Assembly: GCF_001509475.1 (NCBI RefSeq)
Contig: NZ_LLZG01000391.1
Location: 1 to 64,000, forward strand
Direction: 5' to 3'
DNA length: 64,000 nt
DNA from: Streptomyces regalis
GTDB taxonomy: Bacteria > Actinomycetota > Actinomycetes > Streptomycetales > Streptomycetaceae
In this document: positions 12,128-19,674 of the stretch, piece by piece
Numbering within the stretch: the stretch's first letter is position 1
Layout of the letters: each line of letters begins with the position of its first letter
Program-made: the position numbers and the translations under genes
The notes under the pieces: model-generated
The model's input: only the letters and a program-made list of their open reading frames with translations
Told to the model about the DNA's origin: nothing
The model's database searches: none

Positions 12128-12337
12128 TGCTCCGACCGGGACCAGCGGATACTCCCAATCGTCGGCGCCCAGGTACCAGTCGTGCAGCGCGAGCGTCTTC
12201 TGGAACCGGGCCGCAGGCCACGCCCACGATGTCGGCCGTGAAGCGGCTCCGGCGGTGGGAACGGTGGGTGCCGAGTGGGGTGGGCTCCGTGCGGCGGGGT
12301 GCGCGACGGTGCGGGCCGCGGGTTCCTGTCGTATCAG

Positions 12338-12401
12338 CCGCGTACGGTCGCGGTCCCGGGGCGTGGCAGCCGCGTACGGCCCTGGTCCCGGGACGTGCCG
12401 G
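12338..12401. repeat. Imperfect 32-bp tandem duplication
   Basis: Two adjacent 32-bp units, both starting CCGCGTACGG, lie head to tail (12338-12369 and 12370-12401) with several mismatches. They sit in a roughly 300-bp non-coding stretch after the GH15 pseudogene (12128-12431) in which nothing else was seen. Confidence 0.75.
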
Positions 12402-12431
12402 CCGCGTCACCCACCTGTCCGGTCAGCACAC

Positions 12432-12578
12432 CTAGAGCGGCCACCCCGCGATCGTGTAGATCATCCCGACGATCCAGCCCAGCCCGGCCAGCGTGGCCAG
12501 GACCAGCGCGGCCGTCACGGCACGCTCGACGGGGCGGTCGGGGTCGGCGAGGGGCTTCGGGGCACGGTGCGTCGTCAT
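12432..12578 (-). CDS. Small single-pass membrane protein, 48 aa, unknown function
   Basis: This short minus-strand frame runs from ATG 12578 to a TAG stop. The product starts MTTHRAPKPLADPDRPVERA (polar, charged) and continues into one hydrophobic segment of about 25 residues rich in Ala, Leu, Gly and Ile, ending AGWPL. Charged N-terminus plus membrane helix plus short tail is a normal small-membrane-protein architecture, and the codon third positions are GC-rich as in real genes here. It lies downstream of and on the same strand as the endonuclease V gene, 86 bp away. No function can be assigned. Confidence 0.65.
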   Translation of the reverse strand: MTTHRAPKPLADPDRPVERAVTAALVLATLAGLGWIVGMIYTIAGWPL

Positions 12579-12664
12579 GCGTCAGAGCCTGCCGATCAAC
12601 GTCGGCCGCGACATCCGTACAGGTACTCAGACGACGTACTCAGTAAGGGGAATGAGCCGGGGAC

Positions 12665-13813
12665 TCAACCGACGTCATCACTTGTCGGCCAGTCCCCCAA
12701 CGCTTCCGCGATCCGCTCCCGCACGTCCCGATCGGGCGCGGAGGTGGCGATCCGGACGGCGATGGGGCCGATCTGCCAGCCCGCATGATGGTCGAAGAAG
12801 GGAGGGGGCCCTGCCTCGTTGTGGGCGACCTTGCCGACCAGCTCCGCGAGCCGGACCAGCAGCCGCTGCTGGTCCGTCGGGTGCTCCCAGGCATCGAGCC
12901 CTCGCCCGCGGACCAGTCCGAACACCTCGCTGCCCCGGCTCCACCGATCGCGGTCGCCCGCCAGTTCCACCGCGGCGTCGATCTCCGGGGTCCGGCCCAC
13001 GCCCTCCGCCGCTGCCGCGAGCACCCGCCCCGCCCAGGTCACGGGCAGGGGCTGGCGCTCGAACAGGGAACGCCCCCACGTCCGGGTGGGGTCGGCCGCT
13101 GCTCGGGCGGCGAGCTCCGGCCTCGGACCGGTCGCCTCCTTCAGCGCCCGGCGGCACAAGGAGTCCGCGCGGCGCGTCGTCTCCGGAAGGCGGTACTCGG
13201 GGGTCAGCGCGAGCGTGTGCGCGCAGGCGTTGTCGAGGCTCACCCGGTGGCCGACCGAGACGAAGACGGGCTTGACGGCATCACGGGTGCGCAGGGCGCG
13301 GCCGACCTCCTCGTCGCCCGCCATGAGCGGCGCGGACGACCCGCGCGCGGCGGCGGGATCGTCGTACGTGAAGGTGAACGGGTTCTTCGCGACGCCGATC
13401 GTGGGCAGGCCGGTCAGGACGCCGAGGTGGCTGGCGAGGCCGAAGCGGCGGGGGTGGGCGAGGCCGTAGCCGTCGCAGACGACGAGGCCGGGCGGGCAGG
13501 GCAGGGCGTCGAGGGCGGCCAGGACCGTGGGGATCTCGCGGAAGGCGAGCAGGCCGGGGACGTAGGGGAAGGAGATCCGCCCGACGGCCGTGGTCTCGGC
13601 GACGACGTCGAGGGTCGCCGCGTCCAACACGACCGCTGCTGCGGCGACCACGTCCCGCTCGTCGTCGTAGGCCACGTCGACACCGGTCACGTGCCCGGCT
13701 CCGGGCGGCGGGCCCGGCTCGTCGAGCACCACCCGCTCCCGCAACTCGTCCTGGACGGCGCGGGCTTCTTCCTCGGTCGCGGGCCAGCCCGCGGGAATGC
13801 GTACGGTCGTCAT
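12665..13813 (-). CDS. nfi: Endonuclease V (deoxyinosine 3' endonuclease) with extra C-terminal domain
   Basis: Residues about 1-230 match endonuclease V, which nicks DNA near deoxyinosine. Visible motifs are VTGVDVAYDDE (first metal-binding Asp), FPYVPGLLAFREIP, VVCDGYGLAHPRRFGLASHLGV, GVAKNPF and SVGHRVSLDNA. Standard endonuclease V is about 220-230 aa, but this protein is 382 aa. The remaining 150 residues (WGRSLFERQPLPVTWAGR through FFDHHAGWQIGPIAVRIA) are an acidic domain I do not recognise. The frame is open throughout, so this is a fusion unless a stop was lost. The ATG at 13813 is 63 bp from the divergent YciI gene. Confidence 0.9.
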   Translation of the reverse strand: MTTVRIPAGWPATEEEARAVQDELRERVVLDEPGPPPGAGHVTGVDVAYDDERDVVAAAAVVLDAATLDVVAETTAVGRISFPYVPGLLAFREIPTVLAALDALPCPPGLVVCDGYGLAHPRRFGLASHLGVLTGLPTIGVAKNPFTFTYDDPAAARGSSAPLMAGDEEVGRALRTRDAVKPVFVSVGHRVSLDNACAHTLALTPEYRLPETTRRADSLCRRALKEATGPRPELAARAAADPTRTWGRSLFERQPLPVTWAGRVLAAAAEGVGRTPEIDAAVELAGDRDRWSRGSEVFGLVRGRGLDAWEHPTDQQRLLVRLAELVGKVAHNEAGPPPFFDHHAGWQIGPIAVRIATSAPDRDVRERIAEALGDWPTSDDVG

Positions 13814-13876
13814 GGTGGGCACGAGCGTACGGTGCCGGGGCCGGCCGGCGCGGGCCCCGGGGGTAGGCTCGCGATC

Positions 13877-14173
13877 ATGTTCGTGCTGGAGCTGACCTAC
13901 ACCGCCCCGCTCGATGCCGTCGACGCCGTGCTGGAGGCGCATGTGGCGTGGCTCGACGAGCAGTACGAGAAGGGGTTCTTTCTCGCCTCCGGGCGCAAGA
14001 ACCCCCGCGACGGCGGGGTGATCCTCGCCGTCGCGGAGGACCGGGCCCGGATCGAGGAGATCGCCGCGACGGATCCGTTCGTCGGCGCCGGGGTCTGCGC
14101 GTACCGCATCACCGAGTTCGCCGCCACGAAGACGGCGCCGGAGCTGGCACGGTACCGCGAGACGCTCGGCTGA
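13877..14173 (+). CDS. YciI family protein
   Basis: This 98-aa protein has the ferredoxin-like YciI fold. The sequence runs MFVLELTYTAPLDAVDAVLEAHVAWLDEQYEKG, with the conserved His in EAHVAWLD and the later segment FLASGRKNPRDGG. YciI members are small dimeric proteins; some are hydrolases or act next to redox enzymes. The role here is not determined. It is divergent from endonuclease V (63 bp between starts) and ends 3 bp before the convergent gene's stop. Confidence 0.9.
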   Translation: MFVLELTYTAPLDAVDAVLEAHVAWLDEQYEKGFFLASGRKNPRDGGVILAVAEDRARIEEIAATDPFVGAGVCAYRITEFAATKTAPELARYRETLG

Positions 14174-14176
14174 ACC

Positions 14177-14530
14177 TCACTTGCCCAGCGCCTGCTTGAG
14201 CTGGCTCTTGTTCATGTCCGAACGCCCGTGGATGTTGCGCTTCTTGGCCTCCTCGTACAGCTGGTCGTAGGTGGGGCCCTGGGAGCCCTTGCCCGACCGC
14301 TGGCCGCCCCGCTTGCCCGAGGACATGTCCTGGGTGGACGTGCGGCTGGCGGACTTGGACTCGCCGGACCGTGCGCGTTCCACGGGGGTCTGGGGGTGTC
14401 CCCCAGAAGACACAGCCACCGTCCGCGCCGCGATCTCCTTCGCACGCGAGGCGCTCTCGCCCCGGTCCTGGGCACTCTCCTTGATGTGCTCGTACTGGCG
14501 TTCCCGCTTGGGGCTCGAACCGCGTGGCAT
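14177..14530 (-). CDS. Rho-N-like plasmid-stabilisation-type protein with an inserted palindrome
   Basis: This 117-aa very basic protein starts MPRGSSPKRERQYEHIKESA and contains the Streptomyces-typical EIAARTV, ERARSGES and TSTQDMSSG blocks. It ends in a Rho-termination-factor-N-like motif (YDQLYEEAKKRNIHGRSDMNKSQLKQAL). Homologues are annotated as plasmid stabilisation proteins, with weak functional support. Between EIAARTV and ERARSGES this copy has about 12 extra residues (AVSSGGHPQTPV) encoded by a palindromic element at 14389-14407. The insertion is in frame and the gene stays open. Confidence 0.8.
   Translation of the reverse strand: MPRGSSPKRERQYEHIKESAQDRGESASRAKEIAARTVAVSSGGHPQTPVERARSGESKSASRTSTQDMSSGKRGGQRSGKGSQGPTYDQLYEEAKKRNIHGRSDMNKSQLKQALGK
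14389..14407. repeat. Short palindromic element inside a coding sequence
   Basis: The arms TCTGGGGG and CCCCCAGA are perfect 8-bp inverted repeats around a TGT loop. A similar G/C-run palindrome lies in the PAP2 gene near 52251. Elements of this type are common between Streptomyces genes; here it interrupts a protein in frame. Confidence 0.8.
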
Positions 14531-14579
14531 GTCGGGTCACTCCTCTCGCAGTCGGCGACCGAGTACCCACATTCCGGCG

Positions 14580-15689
14580 TCAGCTCTCCAGCCGCGCGAC
14601 CCGGCCCTTCTCCCCCGCGGCCCAGCAGCCCAGGTCCGGCGTGCAGTCCACGGTGTCGTACGAGCCGGTGTCGACGGTCCGCCAGGTGCGGCCACCGTCC
14701 GTCGTCACGTCGGTGCCGGTGGGGCCGACCGCGAGGGCGGCGGTACGGCTGTGCGGGAGCCAGGCGACGCCGGAGCGGTAGGCGGGCGGGGGCGTGGCGG
14801 CGGGCGGCCAGCTGTGGCCGCCGTCGGAGGTGCGTGCGGCGGCCTGCGGGGAGGCTTGCTCGGGGCGGTAGTCGCCACCGACCGCGAGGCCGTGCGTACG
14901 GTCGCGGAAGGCGAGCGCGAAGACGCCGCGGGCCGGGTCGCCCGCCGGGATCGGCGCGTCGGCGGCCGTCCAGGTCAGCCCCCGGTCGGCGGAGTGCAGC
15001 ACACGCGCGCGTGCGGCGCCGCCGGTGGCCAGCCAGACGTCCTTCGGCCCGGAGCTGACCAGGCACTGCCCGCTCGCCGCGAAGCCGGCCTCGCCCACCT
15101 GCGCGGCGGGCATCCCGTCGCTGGGCAGCACCTGCCAGGAGCGGCCGCCGTCGCTGGTCGACAGGATGCGGAACCGGCCGTCCACCGGGTCGCTCATCGC
15201 CAGGCCGTGGCGGCGGTCGAAGAAGGTGAGGCAGTCGTAGAAGGCCCGTGCGTCAGTGTTGCGGAAGGATTCGGTCCAGGTCGCGCCGCCGTCGTCCGTG
15301 CGGTACACGCGGGACGCCTCGCCCTCCCCGATGGCCAGCACCACGGCCCGGCGCGCGTCGAACGCCTCGATGTCCCGGAACTGCAGCTCGGCGGCGCCGG
15401 GCGGCGAGACGTTCCGCCAGGTCGCGCCGCCGTCGGTGGTACGCAGCACGGTGCCCTCGGTTCCGGCCAGCCAGGCGGTGTGCCGGCTGACCGCGGACAG
15501 CCCGCGGAAGCGCACCTCGGGCGTGCCGCTGTCCTTGAGCTCCCAGTGCGGCTCCCGGCCCTTCGGCTCGTGCGCCTGCGCCTGCGCGGGTACGGCGGTC
15601 AGCGCTGCCAGCGCCGCCCCGCACGCCACCCCCGCGGCCATTGTCCGAAACGTACGCCCCGACCGTCGCATGCTCCCCGAACGCCTCAT
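14580..15689 (-). CDS. Secreted BNR/YCF48-like beta-propeller protein
   Basis: This 369-aa protein begins with an Arg-rich signal peptide (RTFRTMAAGVACGAALAALTAVPAQAQA). It is followed by repeated photosystem-assembly-factor/BNR-type blades with the recurrent motif T-D-G-G-x-T/S-W: TTDGGATWRNV, TDDGGATWTES, TSDGGRSWQVL, SADRGLTWTAA, TSDGGHSW and TTDGGRTWRTV. Such proteins are often annotated as oxidoreductase or sialidase-like without biochemical proof. Two ATGs, at 15689 and 15671, are possible; the longer was taken because the shorter has its G-rich ribosome-binding site only 1 nt away. It is an extracellular or wall-associated protein of unknown role. Confidence 0.82.
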   Translation of the reverse strand: MRRSGSMRRSGRTFRTMAAGVACGAALAALTAVPAQAQAHEPKGREPHWELKDSGTPEVRFRGLSAVSRHTAWLAGTEGTVLRTTDGGATWRNVSPPGAAELQFRDIEAFDARRAVVLAIGEGEASRVYRTDDGGATWTESFRNTDARAFYDCLTFFDRRHGLAMSDPVDGRFRILSTSDGGRSWQVLPSDGMPAAQVGEAGFAASGQCLVSSGPKDVWLATGGAARARVLHSADRGLTWTAADAPIPAGDPARGVFALAFRDRTHGLAVGGDYRPEQASPQAAARTSDGGHSWPPAATPPPAYRSGVAWLPHSRTAALAVGPTGTDVTTDGGRTWRTVDTGSYDTVDCTPDLGCWAAGEKGRVARLES

Positions 15690-15912
15690 GGCGGGCGAAG
15701 CTAGCCCACCACCCCGGTGTCGTCCAGATGGCCCCGATGACCACATGTGACTTTCCCGGCACTGCCGGACGAACAAGCCACTCCCCTGCATGACGGCGGT
15801 GACAGAGGTCACTCGCATCCGGGGTGCACGGATTGGCTGATTCCGTCGTCTCTACCAGTGCCCGGTCTCGTCCGCCCGGAAGTTCGTCCAGCTGTCACAA
15901 GGGAGCATGGCG

Positions 15913-16329
15913 TTGTCCACCGTAATCGAGCAGCCCGTTGAGGCCCGTCTCGTCGCCGCCGCGCCGCGGATGCCGAGCATTCCCGCGACCCTTCACTACG
16001 ACCGGCGCGACCCGTTCGCCGTCCGCATGACCTTCCCGGCCCCGGCCACCCTGGAGGGCGTGGAGGTCTGCTGGGCCTTCAGCCGCGAGCTTCTCGTGGC
16101 CGGCCTGGAGGGGCCCGAGGGGGACGGCGACGTGCGGGTGCGGCCGTACGGCTTCGACCGTACGGTCCTGGAGTTCCATGCCCCCGAGGGCACGGCCGTC
16201 GTGCACATCCGCTCGGGCGAGGTTCGGCGGTTCCTCCAGGCGACCAGCGAGTTGGTGCCGCTCGGTCTGGAGCACCTTCAGCTCGATCTGGACCGCGATC
16301 TGGCGGAACTGATGCGGGACGCTTGCTGA
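15913..16329 (+). CDS. ssgD: SsgA-like sporulation/cell-division protein (SALP)
   Basis: This 138-aa protein matches the SsgA-like family, found in morphologically complex actinomycetes and involved in septum localisation and wall remodelling. Diagnostic segments are LHYDRRDPFAVRMTF, VEVCWAFSRELL, RPYGFDRTVLEF and VPLGLEHLQLDLD. The ssgD symbol rests on the N-terminus and gene neighbourhood from memory and needs phylogeny. Start choice: the GGGAG ribosome-binding site at 15901-15905 is 7 nt from TTG 15913 but only 1 nt from ATG 15907, so TTG (giving MSTVIEQPVEARL) is preferred; the ATG would add two residues. It is monocistronic. Confidence 0.88.
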   Translation: MSTVIEQPVEARLVAAAPRMPSIPATLHYDRRDPFAVRMTFPAPATLEGVEVCWAFSRELLVAGLEGPEGDGDVRVRPYGFDRTVLEFHAPEGTAVVHIRSGEVRRFLQATSELVPLGLEHLQLDLDRDLAELMRDAC

Positions 16330-16419
16330 CGGGGGGTTCTCGCCTCCGCCGCCCCTACCCGTCCCATCCTGAAGGGGCTCCACCCCTTCCACCCCGCCAG
16401 GGGGCTGCCGCCCCCTGGA

Positions 16420-16470
16420 CCCCCGCTTCGGCCCTGAACGGGCCTCGTCCTCAAACGCCGGACGGGCTGG
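16420..16470. repeat. Second copy of the 51-bp dispersed element (left half only)
   Basis: This stretch is identical over 51 bases to positions 1-51 but lacks the right palindromic arm. A G/C hairpin of its own precedes it (about 16400-16418). It lies about 90 bp downstream of the SsgA-like gene. Confidence 0.85.
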
Positions 16471-16526
16471 GATGCACGGACCGGCGTCGAGATGGCGAGC
16501 CTAACCCTGCGCTCGTTTTAATTCCG

Positions 16527-16555
16527 TTGACAGCCCCGGGGCCCCCTTCTACCGT
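16527..16555 (+). promoter_or_regulatory. Strong sigma-70-type promoter candidate for the ABC-F gene
   Basis: A consensus -35 (TTGACA, 16527-16532), a 17-nt spacer and a -10 TACCGT (16550-16555, TAnnnT) are present. The predicted transcription start near 16562 would leave a leader of about 220 nt before the ABC-F gene. Confidence 0.65.
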
Positions 16556-16561
16556 TTACCA

Positions 16562-16785
16562 CGGTCCTGTTGCCGTCGATTGGAGAAGGACGTTGCTCGT
16601 CTGAGGTCCTGAGACACCGCGTCACACCTGAAGTGTGTGTGCGCCGCGTGCGACCTCGGCGTTCGAGCCGTCCTCCGGAGCAGGGCTTTTCTCATGCCCC
16701 TGAGCCCTCCGAGGCCTCCCCGTTGGTCGCCGGTGTCTCGATACGCGTTTGCCCTTGATCGCTTCGAGCATCCGCGGAGGCCCGT
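16562..16785 (+). promoter_or_regulatory. Possible attenuator leader of the ABC-F gene
   Basis: The predicted leader starts with GGAGAAGG followed by TTG CTC GTC TGA, which could be a three-codon leader peptide. A weak hairpin at 16666-16687 (AGCC/GGCT arms with a central CTCCGGAG) is followed directly by TTTT (16687-16690). The layout resembles ribosome-mediated attenuators ahead of antibiotic-resistance ABC-F and erm genes. The structure is visible; the regulation is inference. Confidence 0.4.
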
Positions 16786-18411
16786 ATGTCTACTTCCATC
16801 ACCTGTACATCCCTCTCCTTCACCTGGCCCGACGGCACCTCCGTCTTCGAGGGCCTCGACGTCTCGTTCGGCCCGGGCAGGACCGGGCTCGTCGGCGTCA
16901 ACGGGTCCGGGAAGTCGACCCTGTTGAAGCTCATCGCCGGTGAACTCGCCCCGGCCGACGGCGCCGTGCGCGTCGCGGGGGAGGTCGGCTACCTCCCGCA
17001 GAACGTCACCCTCGACACCGGCCTCAAGGTCGACGAGACCCTCGGCATCGCCACGCAGCGAGCCGCGCTGCACGCCATCGAGGCGGGCGACGTGGCCGAG
17101 GAGCACTTCGAGACCGTCGGCGACGACTGGGACGTCGAAGAACGGGCTCTCGCCACACTCGGTGAACTCGGGCTCGGCCACGTCGAGTTGGATCGGACGA
17201 TCGGCGAGGTGTCGGGCGGCGAGTCGGTGCTGCTGCGGCTGGCCGCGCTGTTGCTGCGCCGCCCGGACGTCCTGCTGCTCGACGAGCCCACCAACAACCT
17301 CGACCTGTACGCACGCAGGCGGCTGAACGCGGCCGTCGCGGCCTGGCCGGGGGTGATGGTGGTGGTCAGCCACGACCGCGAACTCCTGGACCTCGTCGAC
17401 CAGATCGCCGATCTGCGCTCCGGGGAGGTCACCTGGTACGGCGGCAACTACTCCGCGTACGAGGAGGCGCTCGCCACCGAGCAGGAGGCGGCCGAGCGCA
17501 TGGTGCGCGTCGCCGAGGCGGACTTCCGCAAGCAGAAGCGGGAACTGACCGATGCCCAGGTCAAGTTGGCGCTGCGCAAGCGGTACGCCCAGAAGATGTA
17601 CGACACCAAGCGCGAACCCCGGGCCGTCATGAAGCTGAAGAGCCGCGCGGCCCAGGTCTCCGCCGGCAAGCACCGCATCATGCACGAGGAGAAGCTCACC
17701 GAGGCCAAGGAGCGGCTCGACGAGGCGGTGGACGCCGTACGGGACGACGACGAGATCCGCGTCGACCTGCCGTACACGGCCGTACCGCCGGGCCGTAACG
17801 TCCTCACGCTCATGGACCTGGAGTTGGCGTACGGCGCGCGCGTGACCGGCGGCTTCGATCTGCGCGGGCCGGAGCGGATCGCCCTCATCGGGCGCAACGG
17901 CTCGGGCAAGACGACGCTGCTGCGGACGATCGCCGGGGAGCTGGAGCCGGTGTCGGGCGCGGCGACGGCGCATGTCCCGCTCCGCTTCCTGCCGCAGCGG
18001 CTGGACGTGCTCGACGGCGAGTTGTCGGTCGCCGAGAACGTGGCCCGCTTCGCGCCGGGCGCCACCAACAACCGGGTCCGGGCACGCCTTGCCCGATTCC
18101 TGTTCCGGGGCGCCCGCGCCGACCAGAAGGCGGCCACGCTGTCCGGCGGCGAACGCTTCCGGGCGGCCCTGGCCGCGCTGATGCTGGCCGAGCCGGCACC
18201 GCAGTTGCTGATGCTGGACGAGCCGACGAACAACCTGGACATGGCGAGCGTACGGCAGCTCACCACGGCCCTGGAGTCGTACGAGGGGGCGCTGATCGTG
18301 GCCAGCCACGACCTGCCGTTCCTGGAGTCGATCGGCATCACCCGCTGGCTGATGTTGGAGGAGGGAGAACTGAAGGAAACCACGCCAGAAGCTGTCGGGT
18401 ATCCCGCCTAG
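16786..18411 (+). CDS. ABC-F family ATP-binding protein (ribosome-associated)
   Basis: This 541-aa protein has two ABC domains in one chain and no membrane segments. Domain 1 has Walker [10 protein letters not shown], signature VSGGES and Walker [12 protein letters not shown]. Domain 2 has [15 protein letters not shown] and [12 protein letters not shown] charged inter-domain linker (about 235-325, Lys/Arg/Glu-rich) is the P-site tRNA interaction motif of ABC-F proteins. Members act on the ribosome E site, as housekeeping translation factors or as antibiotic-protection factors. The long structured leader favours a drug-responsive role (inference). The GGAGG ribosome-binding site is 5 nt from the ATG. 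The stop directly abuts a UvrA remnant. Confidence 0.9.
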   Translation: MSTSITCTSLSFTWPDGTSVFEGLDVSFGPGRTGLVGVNGSGKSTLLKLIAGELAPADGAVRVAGEVGYLPQNVTLDTGLKVDETLGIATQRAALHAIEAGDVAEEHFETVGDDWDVEERALATLGELGLGHVELDRTIGEVSGGESVLLRLAALLLRRPDVLLLDEPTNNLDLYARRRLNAAVAAWPGVMVVVSHDRELLDLVDQIADLRSGEVTWYGGNYSAYEEALATEQEAAERMVRVAEADFRKQKRELTDAQVKLALRKRYAQKMYDTKREPRAVMKLKSRAAQVSAGKHRIMHEEKLTEAKERLDEAVDAVRDDDEIRVDLPYTAVPPGRNVLTLMDLELAYGARVTGGFDLRGPERIALIGRNGSGKTTLLRTIAGELEPVSGAATAHVPLRFLPQRLDVLDGELSVAENVARFAPGATNNRVRARLARFLFRGARADQKAATLSGGERFRAALAALMLAEPAPQLLMLDEPTNNLDMASVRQLTTALESYEGALIVASHDLPFLESIGITRWLMLEEGELKETTPEAVGYPA

Positions 18412-18412
18412 C

Positions 18413-18576
18413 TTCGAGCACGACCTGGACGTGGTCGCGCAGGCCGACTGGATCATCGACCTGGGGCCGGACGGGGGCCGGACGGCGGTCGGGTGATCTT
18501 CGAGGGAACGCCACGCCAGCTCCTCGAAGCGCACGGCTCCTTCACCGCCGAGCATCTCAGGAGGGCCACAGCCTGA
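18413..18576 (+). pseudogene. C-terminal remnant of a UvrA-like ABC protein
   Basis: The translated remnant begins [22 protein letters not shown] and, after a one-base frame change near 18490, continues [17 protein letters not shown] to a TGA at 18576. These are the extreme C-terminal motifs of UvrA-like excinuclease/drug-resistance proteins. The several hundred upstream residues are absent: the fragment starts 2 bp after the ABC-F stop. This suggests a deletion that joined a former UvrA-like gene to the ABC-F gene. Confidence 0.75.
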
Positions 18577-18677
18577 TCACATGGGTTTTGCCCGCACAGG
18601 CTCGCCCTGCATGATGGCGGACCGGTGTCCTGTGCATGATGGGTGCCGAAACCTGCCACCGACCCGGAGATCCTCCC

Positions 18678-19454
18678 GTGCCCAGCAAGAAGGCCCTCAT
18701 CCGCCGCCCGAGCCCGCGCCTCGCCGAAGGGCTGGTGACGCACATCGAGCGGGAGAAGGTCGACGTCGATCTCGCGGTCGAGCAGTGGGAGGCGTACGCG
18801 GAGGCCCTGCGCACGCACGGCTGGGAGACGATCGAGGTCGATCCGGCCGACGACTGCCCCGACTCGGTGTTCGTCGAGGACACGGTCGTCATGTACAAGA
18901 ACGTCGCACTGATCACCCGGCCCGGTGCCGAGGCCCGGCGCGACGAGACCATCGGCGTCGAGGAGGCCGTGGCCTCGCTCGGCTGCTCCGTGAACTGGAT
19001 CTGGGAGCCGGGCACGCTGGACGGCGGCGACGTGCTGAAGGTCGGCGACACGATCTACGTCGGTCGTGGGGGCCGTACCAACGCGGCGGGTGTCCAGCAG
19101 TTGCGGGCCGCTTTCGAGCCGCTGGGGGCGCGGGTCGTCACCGTGCCGGTGAGCAAGGTGCTGCACCTGAAGTCGGCGATCACGGCGCTGCCCGACGGAA
19201 CGATCCTCGGACGTATCCCGCAGCTGGACGTGCCGTCGCTGTTCCCGCGCTTCCTGCCCGTGCCGGAGGAGTCCGGGGCGCATGTGGTGCTGCTGGGCGG
19301 CGGCAAACTGCTCATGGCCGCGAGCGCGCCGAAGACCGCGGAGCTGCTCGCCGACCTCGGCCATGAGCCCGTTCCGGTCGACATCAGCGAGTTCGAGAAG
19401 CTCGAAGGATGTGTGACATGTCTCTCGGTGCGGATGCGGGAACTGTATGCGTGA
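18678..19454 (+). CDS. ddaH: Dimethylarginine dimethylaminohydrolase (DDAH)
   Basis: This 258-aa amidinotransferase-fold hydrolase converts N-omega-methylated arginines to citrulline and methylamines. Key segments are DDCPDSVFVEDT, EPGTLDGGDVL, the catalytic His in SKVLHLKSAIT and the nucleophilic Cys near the C-terminus in EGCVTCLSVRMRELY. The length equals the usual family size. The GTG at 18678 (MPSKKALIRRPS) was chosen because GGAG lies 9 nt upstream and the preceding in-frame residues are atypical. It is monocistronic and followed by a strong terminator hairpin. Confidence 0.93.
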   Translation: MPSKKALIRRPSPRLAEGLVTHIEREKVDVDLAVEQWEAYAEALRTHGWETIEVDPADDCPDSVFVEDTVVMYKNVALITRPGAEARRDETIGVEEAVASLGCSVNWIWEPGTLDGGDVLKVGDTIYVGRGGRTNAAGVQQLRAAFEPLGARVVTVPVSKVLHLKSAITALPDGTILGRIPQLDVPSLFPRFLPVPEESGAHVVLLGGGKLLMAASAPKTAELLADLGHEPVPVDISEFEKLEGCVTCLSVRMRELYA

Positions 19455-19477
19455 CCGACTGAACGGATCGCGTTCTC

Positions 19478-19508
19478 AGCCCCGGGACCTGCGGGTCCTG
19501 GGGCTTTG
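19478..19508 (+). terminator. Rho-independent-like terminator after ddaH
   Basis: A 12-bp stem (AGCCCCGGGACC with GGTCCTGGGGCT, one G-U pair) closes a 4-nt loop and is followed by a short T-containing tract. It is 24 bp after the ddaH stop. Confidence 0.75.
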
Positions 19509-19570
19509 CGCATACCCGTGAAATCACGGCGTCACGGCGGCTGATCAGCAGTCTTTACACTGCCCTTAAC

Positions 19571-19614
19571 CTACGGCTTCGTAACCTACGGTTTCGTAGC
19601 CTACGATCCCGTAG
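19571..19614. promoter_or_regulatory. Triple tandem palindromic operator upstream of the desaturase
   Basis: CTACG-N4-CGTAG occurs three times at exactly 15-bp period (19571, 19586 and 19601; the first copy ends CGTAA). It lies about 60 bp upstream of the acyl-ACP desaturase GTG. Dyad symmetry plus helical-phase spacing suggests cooperative binding of a dimeric, perhaps TetR-family, repressor. No regulator gene lies adjacent. Confidence 0.65.
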
Positions 19615-19674
19615 GTTCCCGGCAACCGCTTCGCCGGTGACATGCCCTGTGCTGTGCGTCCCCCTGGAGTTCCC

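Noticed and set aside
18607..18642. Direct repeat of TGCATGATGG upstream of ddaH as an operator
   Set aside because: Only 10 bp, no dyad symmetry, and it lies in the likely leader; too weak to list as a site.
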